From Diphasiastrum complanatum (taxonomy: Eukaryota > Streptophyta > Lycopodiopsida > Lycopodiales > Lycopodiaceae), in NCBI GenBank assembly GCA_029204225.1, contig CM055092.1, positions 61,247,279 to 61,311,278 of the forward strand: a stretch of DNA of 64,000 bases, in the 5' to 3' direction. Positions 30,589-40,439 of this stretch are shown piece by piece (the first letter of the stretch is position 1; the number at the start of each line of letters is the position of its first letter). Below the pieces are notes generated by a model. That model was given only the letters and a program-made list of their open reading frames with translations, made no database searches and had not been told where the DNA came from. The position numbers and the translations under genes were made by a program.

Positions 30589-31741
30589 TGTCGAAAATAG
30601 GATAGATAATGGAATAGCGGAAACTTCCTACTTCCAATACATGACTACGCCTATCAAAAATTGAACAAAACAGTAGTGATGGAAATCATGTCCAATCTTT
30701 AGCAACTAACTTTCGCTAGATACTAAGTGATTACGTAACCAAACATAAAGTATTGAATTCTCAGACAATTTCTATCAATTACAAAAACAATACAGAGATA
30801 CATGCATTTTGACATATATTGAATGCAATAAGAAACAGTATTGATTCAGAAAAACAAAAATAAAATGCTAATGAGCGCAAAACAATAGCGGATAGAAACC
30901 GTGCACTCTAAGTTGTCTCTGAGTAACTGAGAATAAGTTTGATAATAAGCAGCTCTGCTGATAAGCAGTAGCGCAATAGCAACTCTAAAATAAACTCTAA
31001 AAGGCTGAGCTAGAATGCGCAAGAGATTTCAAGCTTGAAAGCTTGATAGAGAGCTAATTACAATACTTTTTGATTGTGAACGATTTGCTTGATGAGAGCG
31101 TAGGAAGCGTCGTGTAATAACACTCAACTCCTTCACAATTCACAATATTGATTCAGGATTTGAAAAGAGATGTATGAACAACTTATTTATACTAAGTGTT
31201 TAGGTTTTCAAATGCGACTGCCAGTTGGTTGGAGTCCGCTGACATTCATCCAGTTCCTTCTCAAAAATAATTGCTGATAAGCGGCGACAATTGCCATAAA
31301 ACTGCATAAATGAATGTAAACTATCACTCTGCAAAAATGAACGTAAACTGTCACAAGCGACAATATCACAAAAAAAAAACAACAATGTCGGCTTTTGGAG
31401 AAATGCGCAGTGTTGCAAAATCTCATGTCCTTAATATTGGGGTAGTCCCACATTTTGCCAAAGTCATTTTCTTAATGTTTGAAGCGCTTTGAAAAAATGC
31501 GAAAAACGTGACTCTGCATTTTTACTCGTAATTCCTAACAGGTGACAGTGTCACAAAAAGGCGAAAAAGACGACATTGTATTTTTACACGCAATTCTTGA
31601 TAGGTGACACTGTCGGATTTCTAGAGAGAGAAAATACCACACTATTGTCAAACTCCGTGTATTTCTACAAACTATGTAAAAACACTTGTAATTCTGTAGA
31701 CTGTATAAAGACACGGAAAAATTCGCAGAACTGGATAAACG
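30589..31741 (-). repeat. 5' LTR of copia I (inverted relative to 24.9-26.2 kb)
   Basis: Runs from GTTTATCCAG (near 31741) to TTTCGACA (30589). Carries tandem U3 units with the CTGTCAGG/AATTACGAGTAAAAATG motif shared by all three copies. Confidence 0.8.
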
Positions 31742-32330
31742 GTTTTCTTTGGATTTGCTGGATTTGATGCTTATTAAAATTGATCATTCTTATGTTTTTT
31801 TGTGAGAGAGAAAGGGGGAGAGAGAAGAGTGAGTTTCTATCATTGTGGATTAGTGTTAATGGATGTAGTGTTAATGCTTAGTGTTAGATGTGGATCATTT
31901 GGATTATGATATATTTGATCGCTCTCATGGGAACGAACCTCTGCATGACAACTAGCTTCATCTCTTTGATGCTTGTGTGCTTGGATCTAGAGTTGAGGGT
32001 AGGATAGGAAACGCCCACTACAGAATCCCAAAGAGGAGTTGACATAACAAGTACTACCAAAGATCTTTATGCTCCATCCTTGGCTTCTTAACAAAAAAAA
32101 CCTCAATTGAAAATTACCATCCAAGTCTTCATTTGAGTACCTATTGCAAACACATCAAAGCTTCACCCCAAAATTGATGGGGGCAATGAAGATAGAAGAG
32201 CGCCAACGGAGAAGAGAACATGAATATTGCGGAATAGCTCTCCCATTACAATCAGCTACTAGATACAGCAACAGTCTGATAGACAGCTCATGCTAAATGT
32301 AATCACAACTGTAGGTGTTCTAATTGCCCA
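31742..32330. other. Unassigned, with a purine tract at 31803-31829
   Basis: GAGAGAGAAAGGGGGAGAGA and flanking sequence. No coding signal. It may include the end of the LTR of the next copia element. Confidence 0.35.
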
Positions 32331-33652
32331 ACAGGATCTTAAAAATTAATTCATACTCTAAAACCAAGAGTACAGTCCACCAAAGAGATTGGAAATGGTT
32401 TGTGTGTCGTATTACTGGAAATCAGATTCAATGTGAAGTATGGTTGTGAAATAAATGGAAGAGCAGTATGATATCGCGAGTTCCTCACGCGTCAAAGACA
32501 GCCATCGTCTGATCAAAAACTGAGGAGTCGTAGACGTCCATAATCTGATCAAAGTGAGTAAACAAGCACGATCAAACAATGATGAAAGTGCATTCAATCA
32601 CAACAAGCATTCATCTACGTTGTATACAGATAAAAACATACTGCTGCTATATTACACTGAAGGACAATATAAGTAGCAATTACAACCAAAAATTGACGGC
32701 GTAACTGGGAGGCTCAAATAATATGTCTCATGGACGGAGCGACGAATAATCTGTGCTTAGATGATCTATTTATAGATTTTATCCGTGTATTAATTACATT
32801 GAATGATTGCACCTAATAAGGATAGCCGTTGTACTTGGAAGTATATGGCTTTTGTGACAACTGTACATAGTATATACGGTCAACAAATCAGGATCGTTGA
32901 CGCGGTTCTCTCACTTCGCAAATTTTGGGAAGTGACTTGAACGTATCTCATTCAGAATAGATGACCTTCGACATTTTTTCTCTCTTCAAGATTTTGCGAA
33001 AAAGCCGAAGGTGCCCTAAACAAGTTTAAGGTGCCCTTAGAAAGTTGAAGGTGCCCTCCAAAGAGCGAAGATGTCTTTAACAGGTCGACTTTCTCGCTCT
33101 TTTTGAAAAAATGCAAAAAAGCCAAAGGTGCCTTTAAAACAACATTAAGGTGCACTTAAAAAGTGCAAAGGTGCCTTTAACATTTTAACCCTTAAAAATA
33201 GAGGACCTTCTGGAATTCATCTTTCTTCGCATTTTTTCGGGGAAATGCAAAAAATCCGAAGGTGTTAAAAAATAATTAAACTGTTGAACTGTGAACATGT
33301 TGACTTCTTCAAAATAGTTGAACGAAAGAAGTCAAAGGCAAGTTTCACAGTTTTCAAAAAAGTGCAAAAAATGCAAACTGTGCGACACTTAGTGTATTTT
33401 GCCAGACTGTTCAAAAAGTAATGTAAATCTGCAGACTTTTTCTAAATGCAAGTTTGTGGAAGTCTTTGAAAATGGCCAAGTCTTCAATGACTTCAAGTTA
33501 TTAAACTTAACATCTGAATTTGAAATTATAATAGGATTGGTTACCCTTTGTTGGAGATCAGCAGCCGGAAGCTCGTTGTAGACGTTCTTCAAATAATTGG
33601 CTATCTAAGTTATGATTCACCAAAGAGACACCTGTGGGCTTAATTTCCAATA
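32330..33652 (-). repeat. 3' LTR of copia element H (boundaries approximate)
   Basis: It follows the polypurine tract at 33653-33663 on the minus strand and has a TATA box (CTATAAATAG, near 32764-32773). In between is an array of AAGGTGCCY-type units (33000-33180). The end is not fixed; the CCTACA at about 32308 is one candidate. Confidence 0.5.
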
Positions 33653-33663
33653 GCCCCCCTTAA
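33653..33663 (-). other. Polypurine tract of copia H
   Basis: CTTAAGGGGGGCTA on the minus strand, just downstream of the RNase H stop codon. This is the standard plus-strand primer position. Confidence 0.7.
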
Positions 33664-33665
33664 GA

Positions 33666-33854
33666 TCACGGTTGGTGCCTTGGTATCTTCGTCAAGTTCA
33701 GCATGCTGAAGAACTTCTGATGCTTGATCCTTGGAAGTGCTTTAGTGAAGATATCTGCGACCATTTCTGTTGTGGAGCAGTATTGAAGAATCACTTGCAC
33801 TGAGAAAACTTTCTCTTGAATGAAATGATACTAGATTTCTATGTGCTTGGAATG
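33666..33854 (-). pseudogene. Copia H RNase H C-terminus
   Basis: Reads HSKHIEI-stop-YHFIQEKV, then EMVADIFTKALPRIKHQKFF, the highly conserved copia RNase H ending, with a TAG in place of the usual Arg of SKHIDIR. The upstream part is lost at the junction with the plus-strand element. Confidence 0.85.
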
Positions 33855-33972
33855 GCTGGTGGCTAAAGGATTCACGCAAGTCCAAGGAGTGGATTACCAA
33901 GAAATTTTCAGTCCTGTCGTCAAAATGCATTCAATCAGGACTCTAATTGCATTAGCAACCACGAAAGACCTC
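33855..33972 (+). pseudogene. Copia RT N-terminal scrap fused to gag
   Basis: Reads LVAKGFTQVQGVDYQEIFSP then VVKMHSIRTLIALATTKDLE, the first RT block of copia elements. It then passes in frame into gag sequence (SLQKNEEIPDIFVLRVKALN). That order is not natural and marks a recombination joint. Confidence 0.8.
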
Positions 33973-34520
33973 GAATCCAAGTCTACTTCTAGAGTGTTGA
34001 CTCTAAGAAGAGAAATCTTTCAAAGTTTGCAAAAGAATGAAGAGATTCCAGATATTTTTGTTTTGAGAGTGAAGGCTTTAAATGATGAGTTAGCTTGCAT
34101 TGATGAGAGCATTAAGGAAGGATATTTTGTTCAAGTTCTTCTTAATGGTTTGTTGGATGCTCATGCTAACATTGTACAAAGTCTTGCCATTCAAAGAACT
34201 TTTCCAAGTTTGATTGATCTTCAAGAGACCTTGATCAATGAAAAATATAGGCTTCAAGCAAGAGGTGGATCTTTATCAAAATCTCAAGTTGGAAAGGAGG
34301 CTATGTTCATCAAGGGCAAAAGCAAAAGCAAGTGATCTAAAGGGCAAGATCAAGGAGAGGTTTCTTCAAATGGCAAAAAGAAAGACATGTCAAAGCTCAA
34401 GTGCTTCTATTGTGGCATCAAAGGACACTTGGCAAGTGTGTGCTACAAGAAGAAGAGAAATCAAGGAGACAAGCAAGGTAATCTTACTCATGATGATGTA
34501 TTCATGTATGCTTGCTAATA
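33973..34520 (+). pseudogene. Copia E gag with CCHC zinc knuckle
   Basis: A gag body of the UBN2 type (LNGLLDAHANIVQSLAIQRT), then in another frame the knuckle CFYCGIKGHLASVC (about 34401-34442). A stop at 34333 and frame changes interrupt it. Confidence 0.75.
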
Positions 34521-35005
34521 ATGGAGATCTAGATCCATGGTGGATTGATAGTGGTGCGAGCTCACACATGACTTGTCACAAAGAGTACTTCACTTCTTTG
34601 TTGGCATATGAAAATGACAAGAAGGTGATTTACACGACCAATGATTATGAGTGTACAATCAAAGGGATTGGCACAATTCCTGTTTCTCTCTCTACAAATA
34701 GGAATGTTCATTTGAAGGATGTTTTGTTCATACCTTCCATTACCAAGAATTTACTTAGTGTGAGTCAATTGCTAAGTAAAGGTTTTAAAGTTGAGTTTGA
34801 TGGAAATACTTGCAGGATCCAAAGGAAAAATATCTTGACAAAAGGTAAAAGACAAGGCAAGTTGTTCAAACTAGATGCTTGGGTTATTTCTAACCAAGTT
34901 GGATTTGTGGCAAGTGAGCAAATACCATTCAAGAGGTCTGGCATAAAAGGATGGGGCACCTCAACTTCAAGTCATTGGAGGTCATGGCTAAGAAGCAAGT
35001 TGTGA
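34238..35005 (+). pseudogene. Copia E protease and GAG-pre-integrase region
   Basis: The aspartic protease site WWIDSGASSHMTCHKEYF (about 34540) and the conserved VHLKDVLFIPSITKNLLSVS (about 34709) lie in one open frame up to about 34950. The frame then shifts into the integrase frame. Confidence 0.8.
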
Positions 35006-36255
35006 TTGGTCTTCCAAAATTCTTAAGTAGCATCAATCATGTTTGTGAGTCTTGTGCTTTGTCAAAGTCACATAGACTACCTTATGCTAGATCTACATCT
35101 AGATCTACAAAGCCTTATCAAGTTGTACATTCGGATATTCATGGAATCACTACAATTAACAATAGTGAAGCTAAGATGTATGTACTTTTCATTGATGTTT
35201 TTAGTAGATTTTGTTGGATCTATCTACTAAAGAGCAAAGATGAAGCGTATGATGTCTTTGTTAAGTTCAAGAATGCAAGGAAGAACCAATTTTCCACAGG
35301 GATCAAGTGCTTAAGGAGTGACAATGGTGGAGAGTACATATCTACCAAGTTTAAGGTTTCTTGTGATGAGCATGGGATCAAGAGGGAGTATACAACACCA
35401 AGGACCCCACAACAAAATAGAGTGGCCGAGAGGAAGAATAGGACTTTATGTGAAAGTGCCAAATCCATGAAGTTAAGTGCTAACCTTGATAAGCCATTTT
35501 GGGATCAAGCTTTGTCGTGTGCTAATTTCTTGTGCAATAGGTTTCCGAGTGCTATTTTGGATGGAAGGACACCTTTTGAGATTCTATTCAAGAGGAGGCC
35601 GAGTGTTAACTTTCTTAAAACTTTTGGATGCACTTGCTATGTCAATTTAACTCTTGATGATAGGACCAGGGAGGATCCATCTTCAAGGAAAGGTATATTT
35701 GTTGGATATAGTGAGGTGAGTAAAGCCTACAAGGCTTACATTCCTTCTACTAATAAGGTGATTATTGGTATAGATGTCATTTTTTATGAGGGGAACATTC
35801 CAAAAGTATCTTCAAGTACTATTGATTGTGATGTGAATGGATGTAACATTCTTGATGTTGATGTAAAGGATCCTACTTTAGATGGTGATGATGATGGACC
35901 TTCATCGAGTCAAAAACCAAGGAGAACATCAAGAGAAAGACAAATGCCTTCAAGGCTCACATATGATGAGAAAGGTAAACAAGTGGAAGTGACTCATTTT
36001 GAATTTCTCACATATTTTGGTGGATCTTCTTGTGTAGATGATGCTATGCAAGTGGATGCATGTTTTCATGATTTTCTAGCAACTAATGAATTTGGAAAAG
36101 AGATCTTAGTCAATGGCTTTGATGGTCAAGTGGAAGATCAAGAGGTTGATCTTAAAGGGCTTCAACAAGTCAAAAGGAAAGTTGGCAATTTGGAGCTAGT
36201 CAAGAGCATCAAAGGAGAGTCAATTGGCAAATATGTTATGGATCTATTTTTGTAG
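34951..36255 (+). CDS. Copia E integrase and C-terminal tail, open over 434 codons
   Basis: The HHCC-region remnant CESCALSKSHR is followed by an rve core with all three catalytic acids in context: HSDIHG, DNGGEY (after CLRSDNGGEY) and the Glu in PQQNRVAERKNRTL. It then reads FGCTCYVNL and a Ser-rich, RTSRERQMPSRLTY linker. Copia normally continues into RT; here the reading frame instead runs through unrelated sequence and stops at 36253. The integrase itself looks undamaged. Confidence 0.8.
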   Translation: MGHLNFKSLEVMAKKQVVIGLPKFLSSINHVCESCALSKSHRLPYARSTSRSTKPYQVVHSDIHGITTINNSEAKMYVLFIDVFSRFCWIYLLKSKDEAYDVFVKFKNARKNQFSTGIKCLRSDNGGEYISTKFKVSCDEHGIKREYTTPRTPQQNRVAERKNRTLCESAKSMKLSANLDKPFWDQALSCANFLCNRFPSAILDGRTPFEILFKRRPSVNFLKTFGCTCYVNLTLDDRTREDPSSRKGIFVGYSEVSKAYKAYIPSTNKVIIGIDVIFYEGNIPKVSSSTIDCDVNGCNILDVDVKDPTLDGDDDGPSSSQKPRRTSRERQMPSRLTYDEKGKQVEVTHFEFLTYFGGSSCVDDAMQVDACFHDFLATNEFGKEILVNGFDGQVEDQEVDLKGLQQVKRKVGNLELVKSIKGESIGKYVMDLFL

Positions 36256-36894
36256 GTTATTGAAGACTCAAGTAAGGTCAAAGGAGCAGCAAGGAAGTGT
36301 TTTTCAAATCTACTTTACTTGTTCTATCTCATGTTTGAGCAATTTCATGTGGATGTGTGCAAATTGTCAATATTTGGTAAAACTAGTTACATTGGTGAGC
36401 ATTATTTTGATGTTGGAGTTGTACTAGAATTCTTGGCTGGCTTTGCTAATGGAAATGAAGCTATTGGAGGTTTATTATGTCACTCATTCATAGTCAAGTC
36501 ATCAAGGTATGATGATATCTTGAGGCAATATGGAGATGGAGACTCAATCATGGAGTTTCTTGGTGGATACATGGCAAGAAAGGACAAAGAGGGAGGATAC
36601 ATGCAAGCAATTGTTGATCACTTACATTTATTGTTTTGTTGCTGTAATTTTTCAGAGATTTCAAAGTTGATAGCATGGAGGAATCATCTCATTTACATTC
36701 TATTTGGTTCTTCATGTTCTATCCACATCTTGACATGTAAAATTGATGTAAGAGATAGTGAAGCATCACAAGTGGACACTATTCTCTATATCAATTATGG
36801 AAGCTACTTTAGAACCTTAGAAATGAGGTCTATACTTAGGATGGAGATCATTTGAAATTTGGATCAAAGTTCTATGGTTAAGCTAAAACTAGTC
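36256..36894 (+). other. Non-RT insert region of copia E with a 178-codon open frame
   Basis: An open frame at 36319-36855 (containing VVLEFLAGFANGNEAIGGLL and ILRQYGDGDSIMEFLGGYMA) replaces the RT/RNase H. I do not recognise its product. It may be a captured host fragment or filler. Confidence 0.45.
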
Positions 36895-36904
36895 GAAGAG
36901 GGAG
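36895..36904 (+). other. Polypurine tract of copia E
   Basis: GAAGAGGGAG directly precedes the LTR start TGTGAA. Confidence 0.75.
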
Positions 36905-37513
36905 TGTGAAAGATTTCAACCAGTTTAGTCAAGATTGGTCATAGCTTGATAAATTGCCAATTTTCATATTAGACTTAGAGTTTGAATTTTCAAAGTTATA
37001 TTAGTCTAAAAGCATTTAAATAAACACTTTTGAAAAGTGTGGAAAATTATAGTACACGAGTTTTTGGTAGATTCAATTTGAGTAGTAGAGACATTGAATC
37101 TACCCACAGTAATAGTAGGGTTTTTAATTATGGAGGAAAACCAAAGGTTTGGATCTATTATAAAAGGATGTAACTCATGGGAAGACAAGACATTCTCTCT
37201 CTTATATCATTCATGCTTATACATGGTTCTCTTGGGTTCATCTATCCATTGGTGCACTACATTGGTGATATCTTGCAATCTTGTGTGTAGAATGCTTATT
37301 ATGTTATTTTCGGATGCATACATGTGAAATACAGTAGCTTACTGTTTTTGTATGGACAGAAACTTCATCATATCTTATGTTTGATGTTTGATCAGATTCT
37401 TAATGAGTTTGCATCTCTTTCATTGAGTAGATGTTGATTTGGTAGAGTTGATCTATTTCTAACCAAAGATCAGGTTATGGATTTGGATCTTGATTGATCC
37501 CAAATTCTTCACA
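36905..37513 (+). repeat. 3' LTR of copia E, 609 bp
   Basis: Starts TGTGAA and ends TTCACA, a perfect six-base inverted terminal pair. TATAAAA at 37159-37165 fits an LTR promoter. No second copy is in the window, so the limits rest on the termini and polypurine tract. Confidence 0.7.
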
Positions 37514-38557
37514 ACAAAAACTTCCTCAACTCCCTTATGAAAGCTTTTATGTGCTTCCTTTGAAAAAACAATGAGACATTCTCAAGTGGTTCATTTGCAT
37601 AGCTCCTCCTCCAAAATTGGAGGTCTCATCCTTGACTCATTCGTTAAAAACCAACTCGTCATCCAACATAGATTACCTAGAATTTTTTTTTTCATCAGCC
37701 TTGGATGTTCCTTCTTTTTTACCATATTCATTGCCTCAATGACACTATATTCATTGCCTCATTGTTATTGTCTCTTGATTGTCCCTCCTCGGTATCACCC
37801 TTTACATTGGCCCTTTCAAACTAAGAGATTGTCATACTCTCAAAGTCCTCTTATCCTCTCTAATCTCAACATCCAATGCAATTGAACTTAGTTGGTTAGC
37901 TTGCCATCAAAAGTTTCTTTCGTCCTAGTAGGTGAGCTCTCCTTTAAAACTAAGATGCATGCTCTCTTCTCTCACTTGGCTTCCTCTTTTGCCTCGCCCC
38001 CCAAAAGTGTATTTGATATTTTCATCTCACTTCATTCTACCACATACTCCTCTGAAGTGCTCGATTGAGAGTAACCTCCTCTCTTATGTAGCAAGATTGA
38101 GAGTAACCTCCTCTCATGTAGCAAGATTCCCTTCACCCCCTCTCACTTTTCTCTCTTCTCTTATACCCCCTCTCTAGTAGCAAAGTTTTTTCATTTAACT
38201 TTCATCGCCTCTTCCATCCTTTCCTTCTCATGAATTTTGTTAACAATTTTCATCTAGGCGATCTCTCTTAAGAGTTGTTTGAATGTGAATGATGTGTGAT
38301 TTTTGTGCAAGATAGAACTTGACCACAATTTTTAAACTTGTCCGTTAGTCTCCATAGCTTACATAAAGCTATACATTAGAGAAATTATGTATCCAAGCAA
38401 AGACCCTACAAGGAATGCCACGTAGATTGACAAAGTTTATTAATGTAATTACCGAAATAAATTGATTTTCTGCCCAAATGTCTTTTCATTTCTGTCCACA
38501 CTATTTTCAATGCTTAACCATTCTATGTACATCACCGTTTGCAGTTCATTAAAAATA
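37514..38557. other. Intergenic, nothing recognised
   Basis: Pyrimidine-rich on the plus strand (CTCCTCT-type runs, one duplicated GAGAGTAACCTCCTCTYATG at about 38069 and 38099). No coding, LTR or RNA signal seen. Confidence 0.5.
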
Positions 38558-38962
38558 GTATAATTTATTGACCGTAGGTCTGATTGAGACAAAAGTTATA
38601 CCGTTGAAAAGCGCTCGACAAGAGATTTCCAACAGTACCCTACATGACCTACTTCCGAGCAACTGTTCAAAAGTTACAACCGGTCAACATTTAAAAAGAC
38701 CCAATACCTCTTCTGTGCATGTATTAAGGACTCTTTTAACCAAATATCGCTTCTGTGCACGGATAGAGCACCCTCTCCGTCAAAGGGTACTCTATGGGAG
38801 CACATAAACGATATTTGACTTTTTCAAAAATTTTGACTGGCTATAACTTTTTAACGGTAGCTCGGAAGTAGGTCATGTAGGGTATTGTTGGAAAGCTCTT
38901 GTCGAGTGCTTTCCAACGGTATAATTTTCATCTCAATCGAAGCTACGGTTAAACAATTACAC
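38558..38962. mobile_element. Foldback (MITE-like) element
   Basis: Two arms form a long imperfect inverted repeat over about 190 bases each. The left arm has CCTACATGACCTACTTCCGAGC (one unit, 38639-38660) and the right arm its reverse complement (38861-38882). The outer ends have ACCGTAG / CTACGGT, and the tip is near 38778. It has no open frame and would fold into one hairpin. Confidence 0.75.
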
Positions 38963-39154
38963 CATTATTAATGATAAATTGCATATTATACTATGAATAA
39001 CATGTCATGCTTGCGAGCTGTCCCCGACGCTGAATTATAGCATTATTAAGAAAACTTTTTTTTCAATTTTAATGAGCTACGTTCCGTAGATTTCAACTTT
39101 GACTGTTTTAATTTGTCCATGTGTAAGCAAAATTCGAAAAAAAAAAATATTAAA

Positions 39155-39292
39155 AGGGTATCTTTTGGATTTAGAACTCCTTTAAAGCGTTTTTTTGATG
39201 ATTAATAATTTCTAGAAGAGGGTATGTTTTGGATTTAGAACTCCTTTAAAGCGTTTTTTTGGTGAGCAATAATTTCTAGTAGTTGGTATTAT
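39155..39292. repeat. Two-unit tandem repeat, about 66-bp period
   Basis: TTTTGGATTTAGAACTCCTT and AAAGCGTTTTTTTG both occur twice (from about 39165 and 39228), each followed by AATAATTTCTAG. The units are nearly identical, so the duplication is recent. Confidence 0.8.
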
Positions 39293-40100
39293 CTTAGGTT
39301 CACCTAAAGGAACACTCTTGTAGGGTTTGCAACATGTTGAGAGTTATGGATTTTGAAATAGGCTACTTCATGTATGAATCCAAGTTTTAACAAACAATCA
39401 TGGAATTTAGTCTACGTGAGCATCAAGTAGACCATCTAAACTCTTGTTCGTAAGAACATAACTCCTAAGGCATTGCCAATGCGCAAAGCCTATGCACTGA
39501 ATTTTAAACTACAGGATGACAAGAATTACACTAAAACAAATGAAGGCTGCTTAAATCATACAAGATCCTCACTCAAAGTCCAGATCACAAGCGAGATGTA
39601 TGCATACTCCACTGTGGTAGGAAAAATAAAAAGGCTCAATATGTCAACTGACATGGAAATCTTTTCCTGCCAGCTCATTCAATCTAAGTTGATTTCTGAT
39701 CCTGTAGGAATATAAAAGACTGGAAGCTTAATGGTGAAAATGGCCAATTTCGTGAATCCAAGGAATCTGAAGGTCAAATTGTTCAGATATGCAGGCTATT
39801 CGTTGTTGAATTATGTCAGCCTGTGTATCTCAGAGTGCGACATCGGAATAATCCTAGTGATGTAGGACTGTTCGTAAAGATGAAAGCAAAAAAATATAGG
39901 TACACAAATAAGATATAATTGGTTGACCTCTGCTGCTACATGATGTAGCCATAAGATTGTTCTCTGTTCCTCCTCTCTAGAATGCTTGTCTCTCTCTGCG
40001 TTTACTGTTTTTTGCTGCTAGTCCTCTTGAATTAACCGTCTGAGAAAACCCTCCTAGCTCTGGCATCCCGTATTCTCTTCCCAGTACTGAAATACAAAGC

Positions 40101-40439
40101 TTAAATTTCTACAACCACATCCCACGATTGACCCTCCTCTCCGACAGGCAATTCCATTGTTGCAAGTCCACAATCAGGATCGTAAGAACATTGAACTCTG
40201 ACAGAATCAATAGCGCAGTATTCTGGTTCTATCGATGAATATACTCCAAACTTTCCGCAACCTCGTGCTCTCATCTTCACAGTTGCAGTGGGAAAATGAT
40301 CTACTCGTAATGCTTTCATAGAAGACAAAAGCAAGGACTGGTCGATATGCAGGTCATAATTGAGTGATTCAATAGCTCCACCGGAGTTGAACATACTAGT
40401 AAGACCAATTGGGGCAAACAAAACTCCTGGTGCCAAATT
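40101..40439 (-). CDS. GH36 gene exon 14 and stop
   Basis: [42 protein letters not shown], ending SWDVVVEI and TAA. This matches the family C-terminus in length and motifs. Confidence 0.95.
   Translation of the reverse strand, partial: NLAPGVLFAPIGLTSMFNSGGAIESLNYDLHIDQSLLLSSMKALRVDHFPTATVKMRARGCGKFGVYSSIEPEYCAIDSVRVQCSYDPDCGLATMELPVGEEGQSWDVVVEI

Larger units (their letters stand above)
27171..31741 (-). mobile_element. Copia retrotransposon I, 3'-truncated
   Basis: Order on the minus strand: LTR (31741-30589), primer-binding site, gag, protease, integrase, RT. The integrase-before-RT order marks copia. The element stops just after the RT active site, with no RNase H or 3' LTR in the same orientation. 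Several frameshifts and stops make it dead. Confidence 0.85.
33855..37513 (+). mobile_element. Copia derivative E: gag-protease-integrase, no RT after integrase, with 3' LTR
   Basis: Begins with a short RT scrap, then gag, CCHC, protease and integrase, a 0.6-kb region unlike RT, a polypurine tract and an LTR. The 5' LTR and leader are absent. With no RT/RNase H it would need enzymes supplied by another element. Confidence 0.75.

Noticed and set aside
33000-33200. CRISPR-like spaced repeats
   Set aside because: The units are diverged, have no constant spacers and lie in an LTR of a plant element.
34951-36255. Treating the copia integrase frame as a host gene
   Set aside because: It has the rve DDE core, flanking gag/protease and an LTR, so it is a transposon gene.
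39473-39715. 80-codon plus-strand frame
   Set aside because: No conserved motif and no neighbouring exon. It lies in AT-rich sequence just beyond the 3' end of the GH36 gene.
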